64,000 nucleotides of DNA, taken from Orbilia blumenaviensis. Lineage: Eukaryota > Ascomycota > Orbiliomycetes > Orbiliales > Orbiliaceae. The position numbers and the translations under genes are program-made. The notes below the pieces were generated by a model. The model had not been told where the DNA came from. It worked only from the letters and a program-made list of their open reading frames with translations, and made no database searches. Below are positions 26,108-40,179 of this stretch, one piece after another. Location of the stretch: NCBI GenBank assembly GCA_036872755.1, contig JAVHNS010000015.1, positions 620,001 through 684,000 on the forward strand, written 5' to 3'. Numbering within the stretch: position 1 is the stretch's first letter; each line of letters begins with the position of its first letter.

Positions 26108-28210
26108 ATGGCTCACCTCCAACACCACCACCACCTCATTCACCACCACTCCTCCCACGAGCTCATACATTCTCCTCCTTCCTCGGTTTCGTCGTCAGCA
26201 ATGGCGTCGACTGCAACTTTGCCACAACAGCAAGCGTCCCATGCGCATCAATTGCACCAACAGGCTTCAAATCCCCACCTTCAAAGACAGGAATCCACAT
26301 CTTCACTCCAGCAGTTAACAATGCCAATCGGTTCCCCTCCCGATCACCTGCAATATTCCGCTCAACAGAACGGCCGGCCAGTCGACCACAGACGCCTTTC
26401 CAGCGGAAACCAGCATACACTTAGTGGACTATCTGCACTTCAGAATGGAGAAACAAATGGACTCCAGATAAATGGGGCAAATGGCCAAAACCAACAATTT
26501 GGTGGTCAAGTGCCACTCTTCGATCCTGCTCGAAGCCCACCGAACAAGAGTACGATATCCCACTCACATCTGCGTTGCTTGTATCTTTTTTTACACTGTA
26601 AACACTGGGGAGACTTCCCCAGCTTCCAAGGATATTATTCCGATCTGGCAGGACCGTTGGTTAATTTGCAAACTGCGTTGATTCGTAGATCTCGCCCACG
26701 TCCCTTGTAAGTTCTTTCGGCAAAATCAATGTCAAGCCGGCAGATCCTGTCCATTCTCCCATTCTATGGACCCGACGACGGAATCAGCTCCGTGCAAGTA
26801 TTTCCAAAAGGTAAAGTGCATCCGGAGCGCTATTTTCGCCGCCAAAGCGCTGGCATGTTAGTTTTCAACGTCTAACAAGTCAAACGGGGTGGATAGGGCA
26901 ACTGCAAGTTCGGAGCGAAATGCGCAAACGCCCACATCCTGCCTGATGGTCGACGGATAAACCGATCTAGCTTCAACAATGGCAATCAAATACCGCTTGG
27001 CGGGAGGATTGCGCCGGAATACAATAACCACGGCCCTCGTTCCTCAGCGCTGTCGATGAGTATCGTCCAGCATCCATTCGCTGTTGGTCAAGGTTTCGGC
27101 CAGTATGACGGCTCGGTGGAACAGCCGAACGGGTACGACATTGGTTACGGCTCCGGTGTAACCTACGACTCAACGTTTGGCTCGCCGCGAGAAGAAAATG
27201 GGCTACCATTGTCACCGCTGGCGACTTCTCACCGCACGTTGGGGCCATTAGATGCAGGACTACCAGCTTCTCTAGACAGTAATGGAATATCGTATTTTGC
27301 AAAATACGGCCCGATTGCGGCATCCGTTCCATCGAAGTTTGGTATGGAGTCCCCACCAGCGTCACTGCCCCAAAACTCGGTGCTGCAATCGTTGCGCCGA
27401 TCGGCATTTGCCGATGATGCCGATGGCAACGAGCCTTCACGTTCAAGACGCTCGCCACCTTTGCAACCAGACGAGACCTCGTTCAGCCAGCGAATTCTTC
27501 AAAGGAATCTCGGGCGCAATAAATTCCCGATGTCTTCCAGCCTTCCAAGGCCTATCGGTCACATGATTTCAGATGACAGCGTATTTGATAACTCTGAGGG
27601 TGAGGATCTTGTGCCAGCATCCTTGCTCGCCGATGTATTGGGTGAGCGTGGCAAAGAAATCAAGAACCGCAGGATGTCAAGGCCTGATCATGATGATGCT
27701 ATCGTGGGATCGTGGCACCGAAGGAACAACACGGCGCCAAATACCCCTGGAGAGCCAACTAGCGTTGTGGGCTCGCCTGGATCTAGATTCGGACCCTTAT
27801 TTTCACGAAGAGGGAGGGACGAAGATTCACCTATCTCTGCGATTGGTCATGTTGGTTCCCCTCTCCGCAACTCATACGCCCAAAAGCCAAGCCCTCCATT
27901 CGGGCCCATCGGCCGCCCTCAGGAACCGATGGATGGCGGATCCTTCATTGCTTCACCGACTAGGTCCGGACTGAGCTTACCCCATCGGAGTCTACTTTCG
28001 GCTACCACGCCTCGAACACCATCGACTCAGATCCCTGACCGACGTGGGCCTCCGAGTTCATCTATAACCGAAGAAGATCTCTTCCAAATTGACGACGTTG
28101 TTGAAGCATCGTCCAAAAAAACAGGTCAGAACAATAGCAAGCTCAGCGGTCTCGGCCTGGACCTACCGCCCCATGGCAATAGTTTGCATGGTCAATTTTT
28201 GCATTTCTAA
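26108..28210 (+). CDS. CCCH zinc-finger protein, two fingers (625 aa)
   Basis: Exons 26108-26549, 26689-26810, 26897-28210. Introns are 139 and 86 bp, the second with a CTAAC branch site; phases join. The N-terminus (1-147) is His-, Gln- and Ser-rich (LQHHHHLIHHHSSHEL). Finger 1 is C153-x7-C161-x5-C167-x3-H171 (CKFFRQNQCQAGRSCPFSH). Finger 2 is C182-x7-C190-x5-C196-x3-H200 (CKYFQKGNCKFGAKCANAH), split by intron 2. Closely spaced fingers of this type usually bind RNA or act in mRNA processing; yeast Lee1 is the nearest relative I can name, and its function is obscure. The long C-terminal half is disordered, rich in Ser/Pro with SPxR and RTPS sites likely to be phosphorylated. The final residues before the stop (NSLHGQFLHF) are less certain and could be intron read-through. 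Confidence 0.8.
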
Positions 28211-30030
28211 ATATATTAACGGTTGATATAGAGGACCAATATCTGATTCGCACCTGATGAAGGGGATGACAGAACATCTATCCTCCAATCTGTGCCTTCG
28301 AAAGGATGGGTTGTGCAAAACGATCTCGGAATATACCGCGGGTTCAGCCTATCAAATTTACGTCCATGCGTACGATTTTCCTTGGAGCCTTCTTTCCCAG
28401 CCTGCAAGTTGATGACGATTCAGCCCTGAATTTCGAGCATCTGAGCACCTGATTCAGTTTCACTATCTACTATTTCTATTTTACGAATATTCATGAATAA
28501 GGAAAGACAAAAGTTTTATTTGGCTTCTCTTTTTCAAGGTTTTTCTGATATCTCATTTTTTATTTTATTTTTTCTATTTTTTCGGAATCTCCCCAAAAAA
28601 CGAAAATCTTTACCGGTCCTGGTGTTCTTGCGGATGTCCCTTCTTCGGAGAAGGACGGTTGCCTTGATACTTTCTTCCTTATTTCGTCCTGCACCATACC
28701 CCCTTTACAAAAGAATAAATGCGCATTTTCGACAATTTTCTTTTCAATCTCAAAAATTGCACATTGAGGAGCGATATCGTTTTTGTCGGTTGTTGTAGTT
28801 GCCTGCATCCTGTTGCGGAGGTGTTCCCTTGTTTTCCCGTCAGCCCACTTCATTTTTCCCCATTCAAATTTGCTGAATATAGATTTTACTTTTGTATGCT
28901 TTGTCCGTCGCTTGTATGATTGATAGGAGATGATTTCCTTTTGTCTTTCCTAGTCACCTGCCCCTGGGGATGTATAATGATGTTCATGTGATTTAGAAGC
29001 ACCCTATTCCTCTTCCATGTATTCGTCCCTTCTCCATTTCCCCGCTATTTTCTACATCCTGCCATCCTTGACTCGGTTCGAACTTTCAAACAAAAAATCA
29101 ACTATCTGCTTTTGTCATCGCTTTTCGTCATCTCATTTGTGCTGTCTGGCCTTTATTTTACTACTATATTACTAAAAAAAAGCTACCTAATCCGTTAATG
29201 TATTACGAATCCTCCCCTTCCCCCTTGATCTCTAGCTTGCGCAACTAACCCCTCCACTCAATCAAACCCCCTCTTTTGCGTATACACATTTTGTTTTCAG
29301 GTTATCCAAGGTCTGCCAAGTGCCTACGTTCTTTTTTCCCAATTATTTTCGTATTTTAAACCCGGAAATTAGTTTTTGCTTGATTTCCTGTATATTGCGG
29401 TAGTTGATTTTTCTTCTATCTTATCAACCCGAAGCTCAGGCGTATTTTTGTTTGATACCATGCATATGTATGTGTGTAGAACCCTCTTTTTTTATTTTTG
29501 GAGAGAAAGGGCGCGAAGGAGGGGTCTACTTAGTTTTACAAGCTTCCTTTCAGCTAGCTAGCTCCGATATCGTAAAAAAACTAACAAATAAGTAATGAGA
29601 TAATGATCACCTCGGTCGAGGTACTTGTCGTTTTCCCGAAGGCTCTCTAAAGCTCTTGGTTAAGCCTGTAAGGGTGTTAATTGCGGTAGGTTGATTCTTA
29701 ACACTAAAATTTAATTAACGGCTGTTAGCACTGTGTATGGATTAGACACTTGAAAAAGACAATGGTCTTGCTAGCTAGCTTCTCCAGTATGGTAAGCTGG
29801 GTTATTTTAGTTCAAGACCGTCGGTTCGTATGCCGAGTTATGGTTTCATTTCCTTTTTTATTTTAATTTGAAATACCTATTAAGGTATTAATGCCTAGCC
29901 AGTAAGTAGCATTCGTATATATACATTGACGCTTTTCGATAAAAAAGAAAGCACGTGGTGTAGAAACAAAATGATATCATAAGAAAATCTTCAACGAATC
30001 GTTCGCCAATTATGACACCTTGCCTACCCT
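28211..30030. other. T-rich 3' flanks and spacer
   Basis: About 1.8 kb between the converging CCCH and UGGT genes. It is strongly T-rich on the plus strand (28.5-29.6 kb), consistent with a long 3' UTR of the CCCH gene followed by spacer. No gene or clear repeat was seen. Confidence 0.45.
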
Positions 30031-33000
30031 TTACAACTCATCCTTTGGCTTCTCAGACTCAGCTGCTTTATCCTCCTTCTTCTCTTCCTTGGTTGCCTTT
30101 TCTTGTTCTCCCAAAGCCTCCTTTTGTACTAACGCCTCTCTCATATTCTCAACACCCTTAGCCTGTACCTTCTTAGCCAACGCAGCAACTTCGTCGTCAT
30201 ACTCAGTCCACTCAGGAATCTGTCTCCTGGCTCTATCAAGCTTAGGCTCCTTTGTCATGGGGTTATTGCATAAATCGATCGTCTTAGCGGTCTTGAAGCT
30301 TTCATCGCTGCACCAGGTCTCACACCATAACCAGTCTTGAGGAAGCGAGAAGATTGGAAGCTGGCGTTGCATGTTGTTTGGTAAGTCCTGATCGAGGTTG
30401 GAGAGACTGTTAGGGTCGGCGGAGAGTTGGTGGTATTGTTGACGGAGACGATCTCCAGCGGCGAGCTGACGGAAGATCTTGAGGTCGACGACAAAGAGGG
30501 CGCTTTGCAAAGTAATTATGGTTAGCTTTTTGTGAACTGCCGGTGGTATTTGCCGGAGGCGTTCTTATGCATACCTGATATGATACTTCAAATCTCCCAA
30601 CATCTGCTTCCAGTATCCTTGCTTCCAGAATCTGTATCCCTCAATCTCGGTTCTAGAGTCACACATTGGTGTGAATCCATAGACGGCTCCTCCCAAGTCA
30701 AGATCAACGAGCTCCTTCAAATCAGTTCGTACGATCTGGTCTGCATCGACGAAGATGATCTTGTCAAGGTTAAGAGGGAACAAAACATCTAAGAAGAGGA
30801 TCTTGTAACCCCAGATCTCTCTTTGCTTCTCCTTTTGATCACGAAGCCAATGGGGCCATTTGTATGTTACAAGTTCGTAATCGAAGTTGTATTCCTTAGC
30901 CATGACGGGCAAGAAATCCTAATGGGGTTGTTAGTTGAAGTATCTTAAATGGAGCATAAAGTGAGGTCGTACCTTGAACGCCGGAGACAAGAAGTTCTCG
31001 ATGAACCAGAACTTGACGGTGTGTTTTGTGTGTCTCATGACGCTAACCATCATAATATTCAAGAATCGCTCATACAAATGTCCACTGGCAACTGAGAAGA
31101 TATTGATCTCTGCAGGAGCCTTTGTAACACCATTTTCCTTTTTCTTTCCAAATCCAAACTTAGAAAGAAGCCCCTCTGCAAACCCAGCGGCTTTATCAGC
31201 GGCATTGTCAGCCGAATCCAACGGCGCAAGGACATTGACGCTGTTATAGCCCTTGTTGCGCTTAAGCCTTGGGAACAAGGTAACGCCGTTCAAGCTCATA
31301 AGTGTAATATCCTGAACATCATCCTCAGCGTTGTTGATTGCGGTAAATCCGGTGGTTCCAAGGCTTTGGATGGAGAAAACATCAGATGAACGACCGGGTT
31401 TAAGGCGGATTTGCCAGTGGCCGGGGTTGGATTTTAATTGGAAGTATCCAAGATTGGACATGACAATAGTATCCTGCATGACTGGGTTCTGGGGAGTTCC
31501 AAGTTCAAGCTGGGCGCCAGAGGAGGGTTCATTGCGAGTGGTATCACGGGAGTGGCCCTCGATAAGAATGTTCTTCAAAACATATGTAGCGTTGAGATCA
31601 GATGTCCCAAAACGCTCCTTGAAGGTCTGAAGTTTGATGTTGTCGAGATCATGAATGGTTTCGGAAGGAGTAACTAGCCACGATGGAGGGACATCCATGC
31701 TGAGGGAGTACAGAGTTTTATCTGGAAGACCGATAAATTGGGCCTTGGGGTCCAAAATATCTCCGTTCTGGTCGAACTTGGGCTGGGAAGAGAGGACATG
31801 GCGGTAATACCTTTTGATGGGGACTTCACGAAGGTTATCGGAAGGGTTCAAGAAGGTGTAGATACCAACTCCGTCCATAGACATGAGGACACGAAGAATT
31901 GGTGCCCACTTTTGTCCGACTTCACTCACAGGGTCAAGGGAGACGAAGAATCTGAAGGTTGACCACATTGGATCTCCCGCGGTGAGAACAGTCTTGCCTC
32001 TCTTCCATTCCATATATTTGTTGGTCCTGACGGGCATGTTACCATTCGCAAGACTGGTATTTTCGCCTTCAAGCAAAGAGGTGACCGTAGAGGTAAGTCG
32101 TGCCTTATAGTTTGCAGCCCTAAGTCTCGGAAGTACCTTCAAGTTCTTCGCAGCGTTTAGTATGGGCGTAATTCTGGTCTTCAATTCAACCTGAACAAGA
32201 GTATCCATGTCTTCCACGGTCCAAACAGCATCTTTATCGAATGGACCAAGAAATCTACCATTCACAAGAATAGCTCTTTCGCCAGGCTTCAACTTGAATT
32301 TCCTTTCTATAACGGGAGAAGCGTCACTCCAGAACTTCTCAGCAGCAACCTTGTCTGGGAGAGCCCAACCAGAGGTCTTTGCATCTTCACCGAAAACCTT
32401 TTGGCCATCGATCTTAAGATCGACAAAATCTTTCTCTGGCTTGATTTCCTCGATGATCTTCTGGAGAATACCAGGGTTCCCGAGAACCTCGGGTCTTCCA
32501 GCCAAGGAATGGAGCAGTGCAGAGAGGGTTGGAAGCCCGGTCTTATCGCCTGGGTTAGAAATAGCCGTGATGGAAATTCCGGGTGTGGAGTCTTGAAACT
32601 TGGAAGCTGCTGCTAAAAGGTTGTACCCACTCTCAGTATCAAAGTCTCCAATAACCCAAACATCAGCCGATAAGGTCTCTTTTTCCTCAACAAGCTTTCC
32701 GGGGAAATGTGGGAGTTTGTCAAAGATCTCGGGGTTCGAGTCGAAGAGATCGGCTATATTGATAAGAGCGACCTTTTCATCCGCAGGGAAAATAGCGATG
32801 TTCCTCTTGGGGAGAGGGCTGTCGAGTATGAAGTCTTGGATATCAGCGTTGTCGTTGAGTATACCCTTTTCAACGGCATCTTGCATTCGTTTTACGTCCT
32901 TCGGGAAGGCGCTGGATAGAGTCCGAATCCAATCATCGCCGAAAAAGTCAACAATACCGTTGACGAGAAAGGGATATGGTCGGTCAATAACGCCAAACCT

Positions 33001-34990
33001 GGCCTCCCAATGTCCGGCTGCTTGGGCTCTGCGTTGAAATTCCTTCGATTCCATGACAGCGGAGAGGGAAACTTCGGGGCTACCATCGCGGCGAGTTCTT
33101 CCCTTGGTAGCGTGTTGCACGTACTCTGGAGCAGGGTACCTGACGCCGTGCTTGTCTGCCTGAAGACCATCTCGGATATAGCTTACAGCGGTTTCCAAAT
33201 CGTAGGATTCCAAAAGAGCGCGGAAAATCCTGGAGTTCGCGGAACCGAGGTTATTCCGTACGACTGGGACGATACCGATGGTTAGAGCAAGCTCTCGAAC
33301 AATCATCAGATGTAGCTTCTCGGTGATCAATTTCAAGTCGTCACGATTAGAGAAGTCGAGCGGTATGACAACGGTGTGGATCTTCTTGCTAATAGCTGCA
33401 AGTTGACCGCCGTATTGAGGAGTCATAACCTCTTCGATCGAGTCAGGCCAGGTACTATATCTTTCATCTTTTTCTAGATCGTTGAGCCAGATGATGGCGC
33501 CACTTTCGCCTTCCTGTTCGCGGTAATCAAAGCGAGGTGGGTTTGGTGCGAGCCTAGCATCGGTGATATTTTCATGAATGATAAGGTCAAGGGTTTCCTG
33601 CTGATTCAATCCAAGCTGGCGAATTTGGAGTCCATGATGACGTTCACGTCGCATTATACCAATAAGATTTGACGCTGTGACTTCAGAGGGGTCTAATGCC
33701 ATCCCGTTGAGGAACATGATGTTGTAACCGGCAGGGACAAAGATTTCTCGGTTGTCACTATGTTCTTCTACCCATTCGTTCAGAACGCCACCCATTGTGC
33801 CGATGGTATGTGCATACTTCGGAAAGTCGGATAGGATCTTCATAAGCATGTCTGGGGGGAAGATGCCGCTCTTGGTAACGAAATTTGCCGTCTTGAAACC
33901 GATATCTCCAACATTCGCATGGGATAGAGGGAGGAGGTCCCTAAGATCCCTAACAGGATCATCGACATCTACCAGGTCCCATAGAGGGAACCGCTTCTCA
34001 CCCGGTTTTAGGTTTTCCGGAGCTCTGAACTTATAAGTTGGTGATGGTTTGGCTGACGATTCAGTGGAGGAGGAAGCATCAGAAACAGCTGAGCCTCCTT
34101 CCTTTGCGTCCCTGTCGTCTATAACTAGGTAGTCGGTTTTCTTCAAAGATAGACCGACACCATACCCACTCAGCCCAACAGGTTTGGGGTTTTTTAGAGA
34201 TGGGGATGGCTTGTATCGGATTCTATAGGCGATTCCAGCTTCGTCGGCCGCTTTTGTCATTTCTGTATATGCCTTTGGAAACTCCTTCTCGATGATATCG
34301 ATGTAGAGTGTGACCAGTCCTTTCCTGGTATCCTCTGTATTGAATCTGTCGAAAGCAATCGTCTTGACTGCAGCTCCGGACTCAGGCTTGACCTTTGAAA
34401 GGTCTTGGGGGTTGCAGCTTTTAGTTTCGCCATCGTCGAACCATACTGGACAGCTCTTTCCTTTGGGAAAATCGACGCTATTGGAGTAGTATTGATATTG
34501 CGCTTCAACCCGAGGCGCCGTTTCTCTGAGGGATATGCAAAATTTCCAGGTGGGTAGAAAACGGTGGTCTAACAGTTCGTTTTTTTCGACATGTGCCACC
34601 ACGCTCTCATACATCTCTTTATCCGAATCTACAATCTTGATTGTCCCGGACTTGATGAGGTCTAGGAGTGTGAAATAGAATGCTGGCTTTTCCAGTCCTG
34701 CGCATTCTCTATTTAAATGTTAGACACAATTGAATATCCAAGATAATTCATTATTCAAAAATCGTAATCAAGTCAATTGAAACTCACAAGATTTCCAGTA
34801 TGTAGGGACCTGCATTCCATGCTGTCTTTAGACTCAGATTGAGGCCTTCCCACTGCTTCACCGTCCCAGGTTCCTCGATATCCTGAGGTTGGCTGCGGGC
34901 GTATACTTGCTGGAAAGACGCCAATGCCAGGACACTGCTAAGCAGTGCCCTCCGGCTAGATTTCTGGGTCTGGAGTGTGGAGAACCACAT
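30031..34990 (-). CDS. UDP-glucose:glycoprotein glucosyltransferase (1584 aa)
   Basis: Exons on the minus strand: 34990-34788, 34708-30973, 30918-30575, 30502-30031. Introns are 79, 54, 72 bp; all phases join. A signal peptide is clear (residues 1-31, ending QVYA). Residues about 40-1230 are the thioredoxin-like and beta-sandwich folding-sensor region of UGGT. The GT24 catalytic domain starts near residue 1268 ([16 protein letters not shown]) and includes [20 protein letters not shown] and the metal-binding DAD at about 1371-1373 ([11 protein letters not shown]). The protein ends in KDEL, an ER retrieval signal. It reglucosylates misfolded N-glycoproteins so that calnexin retains them. The intact DxD and catalytic motifs indicate an active UGGT, not the divergent Kre5 type of budding yeast. 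Fission yeast calls this gene gpt1. It is divergent from coatomer alpha over about 1.1 kb. Confidence 0.92.
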
Positions 34991-36072
34991 TCTGCCCGCT
35001 TAATATCTTGAGCTTTACAGCACAGACGCGGTTTTGGTGGTGAATTGGTGTAAGCGAGAAGTGGCCTTCTGATGATAGCTAGCTGTAGTTGCAATTGAAG
35101 TCGCCTGCCACCATGTTAGCTTGGGATATGCCAACAGGTTAATTGGAGCATAGATGAAGATGGATTCGGCGGGCTGAACATACTTATCTACAGCTGGAGC
35201 CTTCCATTGACGTCAATTGGAGGCCACCGTGGTCGCGTTTCGACAATCTGGCAACTTTAGCTTAGGATCACAGACAGAAGCCTGGTCTGTGTGTAATGTG
35301 TCTACCCCAGATGCGGGCAGATGTGGTAATTCCTTTTTCAACCGGAGCCAATCAGCACCAATTTTCCGCTGTGGGCAGTCAGAGGAACCCCCACCAAGCA
35401 AATACTAGCATTAGACCATGGTGCGATAAAGCCCTTACGGCGGACGGCGGGCAGACAGGTCGTCCAGGTGCCAGGCATCAAACGGACTAGATTTCACCGC
35501 CAGTCGGGTTTGGTCCGGTTATAACTGCTCGCTCTTCTGGGCACTGACGGCTTGAAAAAGACTAGTGCTGAGAATTGCGCAGATTTGAGAAAGTCCAAGC
35601 ATATCTGGTACCGAGGCATCTTGGCGGGCTTGGCTATCTAATCAGATCTCACGTGATATTAGTAACAACACCCAACACATTGTGGTATGAGCTCGATGCC
35701 AAGCAAAGGCCAGCCGAAGCTCGCGGCCACCAGACTGGCCGTTTTGTGTGGGAAAGCTGCAAAGTGTCCTCCTGAGCCCTGGACGCACGTCAAAGCAAGC
35801 TATTACCGACTACAGCGACGCCGACGACGACGACCGGATCCAGCTGGCCACAACTGCATCCACTCGCATCATCTCCGATACCAATCACTCGACCCCGAGA
35901 CGCCATCTCCTTTGCTGGTTTCCCGTCTTCGAATTGGGCTCGATTCGCTTCACTGTGTTGTGGGGACAGTTAGGAGGAGGATAGAGCTACCAATAGCGAC
36001 AAGTCTCCCGAGGGAGGGAGCTGTACCATATATCAACTTCATTTCGATCCGCTACTTTCTGATTCTACAACA
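34991..36072. promoter_or_regulatory. Divergent promoter region, UGGT / coatomer alpha
   Basis: 1.08 kb between two divergently transcribed secretory-pathway genes, so it should contain both promoters. Composition is balanced. I saw no TATA box or clear unfolded-protein-response element. Confidence 0.4.
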
Positions 36073-39000
36073 ATGCAGAGGTTAACTAAGGTCAGTCGGG
36101 GAATCAATTGCTATGAGATGGATATACATCATATGGCGGCGGCATGCTGACCATCTGTCGTGACGTGTTTGGTTGGTATATAGTTCGAGTCCAAGTCTTC
36201 AAGGGCGAAGGGTATCGCCTTCCATCCTAAGCGGTTAGTGGCTATCTTTGATATCGTATATAAATCTCATAGAAGTGGATGCTGATGGTATATATGTTGC
36301 AGACCATGGATCCTTGTCTCTCTCCATTCCTCGACCATCCAGCTTTGGGATTACCGAATGGGAACCCTTATCGACCGCTTCGAGGAACACGATGGACCTG
36401 TCCGAGGTGTCGATTTCCATAAAACCCAACCATTGTTCGTGTCAGGTGGTGACGACTATAAAATCAAGGTCTGGAGCTATCAAACGAGAAGGTGCCTGTT
36501 CACCTTGAACGGACATCTCGATTACGTCCGCACTGTCTTTTTCCATCACGAATTACCCTGGATTGTCAGCAGCAGTGACGATCAGACTATCAGAATATGG
36601 AACTGGCAAAACCGTAGCTTGAGTATGTCGGATTTCGGACTGAATGGCGCGTTATTAGATCGAAGCGCTGACTGTTGTTAGTTTGCACTATGACTGGACA
36701 TAACCATTATACCATGTGCGCCCAGTTCCACCCGAAAGAAGACTTAATTGTCTCCGCATCTCTCGACCAGTCAGTTCGAGTCTGGGATATCTCAGGGCTT
36801 CGTAAGAAGCACTCGGCCCCGACTTCCATGAGCTTCGAGGACCAAATGTCTCGGAACCAACAACAACAGGCCGACATGTTCGGTAATACCGATGCAGTGG
36901 TCAAGTTTGTTCTCGAAGGTCATGATAGGGGAGTTAATTGGGTCGCTTTCCACCCTACTCTGCCACTGATCGTTAGCGCAGGTGACGATAGGCTCGTCAA
37001 ACTGTGGAGGATGAGTGGTATGTTGCTTGTATTCTGCGCGCTGGCGGTATATCGCTAATTTTAGTATAGACACAAAGGCGTGGGAAGTCGATACATGTAG
37101 AGGGCACTTCCAGAACGCATCTGCCTGTCTGTTTCACCCACACCAGGACCTCATTCTTTCCGTGGGCGAGGACAAGACGATTAGAGTCTGGGACTTAAAC
37201 AAGAGATCATTGGTGCAAACTTTCAAGCGCGAGAACGACAGATACTGGGTTATCGCTGCACATCCGGAAATCAATTTGTTTGCTGCAGGTCACGACAATG
37301 GCGTTATGGTTTTCAAACTCGAGCGTGAACGACCAGCATATAATCTGCATCAAAACAACTTGTTCTTCATTAACAAGGAGAAGCATGTCCGAAGTTTCGA
37401 TTTCGCAAAGAATACGGAAAGTCTGTCTATGGTCAGCCTGAAGAAGCTTGGAAGCCCGTGGATTCCACCTAGGACGTTGAGCTATAATCCTGCAGAACGT
37501 GCGGTCCTCGTTACGTCCGCTGCTGATGGCGGTACCTACGAATTAATCCCTCTGCCAAAGGACGCCACTGGTGCCGTTGAGCCTACCGATTCAAAGCGTG
37601 GTACTGGAAATAGTGCCGTCTTCGTTGCTAGGAACAGATTCGCCGTTTTCAGCTCCCAAAATCAACAGATCGATATCAAGGATCTTTCTAATAGCACAAC
37701 AAAAACCATCAAACCGCCAGTTTCAATCAACGACATTTATTTCGGTGGTACTGGTTGCTTGCTTCTCTGTGCAGCTTCCTCTGTTATTCTATATGATATC
37801 CAACAGAAGAAGACCCTGGCAGAGCTACCTGTTAGTGGTGTTAAGTATGTTGTTTGGACTGCAGATGGAACACAAGCCGCTCTCCTTAGCAAACACAACA
37901 TTGTCATTGTCAACAAAAACCTTGAGCAGTTGAGCTCGCTGCATGAAACTATTAGAATCAAGAGTGCTGCTTGGGACGACTCAGGAGTTCTTCTCTACTC
38001 TACCCTTAATCACATCAAATACACACTTCCTAATGGGTAAGATATCTTCTAACCTCAAGTTGAAGATTGGGATTCTAACCAGTTTATAGTGACAATGGTA
38101 TTATTAAAACCCTCGATCAAACCGTTTACCTCGTCAAGGTTAAGGGCAAATCCGTATACTGCTTAGACAGGGCTGCTAAGCCGAGACAAATTCCGATTGA
38201 CCCGACTGAATATCGATTTAAGCTCGCCCTCGTAAAGAGGAACTACGAAGAGATGCTGCATATCATTCGAAACTCTAACCTTGTCGGCCAGGCCATCATT
38301 TCGTATCTTCAGAAGAAGGGATACCCTGAAATCGCTCTTCAATTCGTTCAAGATCCAGCCACCAAATTTGAACTGGCGCTTGAGTGTGGAAACCTTGAGG
38401 TAGCTGTTGAGATGTGCAAGGAACTCGATCGACCACAGCTCTGGCAAAGATTGGGAACCGAAGCCCTCAACCAAGGAAACCACCAAGTTGTTGAAATGAC
38501 ATACCAGAAGCTTCGAAACTTTGACAAGTTGAGTTTCTTGTATTTGATCACTGGAGACTCTGAAAAGCTCAAGCGTATGGGCAAGATCGCGGCACACCGA
38601 GGAGACTATATGTCCCGCTTCCAGAACTCCCTGTATCTTGGTGATGTAGCCGAGCGGATAGAACTCTTCAAGGAGATTGACCTTTATCCATTGGCCTATG
38701 TCACTGCCAAGGCTGCCGGTCTCCACGACGAAGCTCAAGAAATTCTTGACGCTACCGGGTTGACAGAGGATCAGGTCAAACTTCCCTCGCCTGGAACTGC
38801 TCTTTCTCCTCTCCGTGCCGTTACTGAAACCTACAAAGCGAACTGGCCCCTCAAGGCTACCTCTCTCTCATTCTTCGAGAAAGCGCTTCTTGGCCAACTT
38901 GAGGATCTCAAGATCGAAGATGAGCCGACCCCGGCCACCAACGGATTTGGCCTTGAGGATGAAGACGTAGATGGCGATTCCAAGAGACCGAATGGCAACC

Positions 39001-40179
39001 TCATGGAAATTGACGAGGAGGAAGTTGACGCTGCTGGCTGGGATATAGGGGACGATGATCTCAACATTGAGGATGCTCCAGAAAGTTTCGTCGACGTCCA
39101 AGGTGGCGATGCTAGCGGTGCCGGCGCCTCGGAAGCTGACAGCTGGGTCCGAAACAGTGGGATCGCTGCCGATCATGTTGCTGCTGGTTCTTTCGAAACA
39201 GCTATGCAACTTCTCAACCGTCAAGTTGGTGCCGTTAACTTTGCTCCCCTCAAGCCCAGATTTATGGAAATCTATCAAGCCAGCAGAACGTACTTGCCGG
39301 CCACTGAAGGTCTCGAGCCATTGGTTAACTACATTAGGAGAAATCCTGATGTTACTGATGGAAGGAAGGTATTGCCCTTCATTCCAAAGGACATCGAGAC
39401 CATCCGTGCTGGCGACCTACAGAAGGGCTATGCTTCGATGAAGGCCAATAACCTAGCTGAAGGTGTTATTGCCTTTAGAGATGTTCTGCATTCCATCTTG
39501 GTTACTGCTGTTACAAATAAGGATGAAGTTGAAGATGTAAGTACCTCATCCGGTCTGCCTCATAAACGCCATTTCCCGCTAACTATCTGGACTAAAGGCC
39601 AAGCAAATGATCCAATCCGCGACAGAGTATATCACCGGCATGTCGATAGAGCTAGAACGAAGAGAACTGCCAGACACCCCAGAAAATATCAAACGTAATT
39701 TGGAACTGGCCGCCTACTTCACAAAGCCGCAGCTGGAGGGCACGCACAGGACTCTGGCACTGTTGGCTGCTATGAAGGCAGCTTACACCAAGAAGAACGT
39801 CTTATTGGCGGGACACTTCGCGAATAAGGTGCTCGAGATTGGAGGATCTGGCAAAATGCTTGAACAGGTATGTTATCACAGCGATGTTATGGAATTTCGA
39901 GGATATTTACTAATAGCGTCATCAAACAAATAGGCTCGCAAAATAAAGACTGCTAGCGAACGCAACGCCAGCGACGCCATTGAAATTGAGTATGACCAGT
40001 ATGCCGAGTTCGATGTCTGCGCTGGCACCCACACCCCAATCTACTCTGGTTCGCCTCTGGAACAATGTCCTTTCGATGGTAGCAAGTATCACAGTTCGTG
40101 GAAGGGTAAAGTTTGCGCGGTTTGTGAAGTTTGCCAGATCGGTGCACCGGCTAGTGGGCTACGGCTTTTGGCTGCTTAA
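36073..40179 (+). CDS. COP1: Coatomer subunit alpha (alpha-COP), 1217 aa
   Basis: Eight exons: 36073-36090, 36184-36233, 36303-36622, 36682-37017, 37070-38036, 38090-39536, 39598-39867, 39934-40179. Introns are 52-93 bp and every phase joins. The first exon codes only for MQRLTK. The N-terminal beta-propeller is near-identical to fungal alpha-COP ([75 protein letters not shown]). A second propeller and alpha-solenoid follow ([19 protein letters not shown]). The C-terminal domain with zinc-like cysteines ([20 protein letters not shown]) binds epsilon-COP. Alpha-COP is part of the COPI cage that returns proteins, including K/HDEL-receptor cargo, from Golgi to ER, and binds dilysine signals. Length compares with 1201 aa of yeast Ret1. 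An acidic linker (about residues 870-930) is variable. The gene is called RET1 in yeast. Confidence 0.95.
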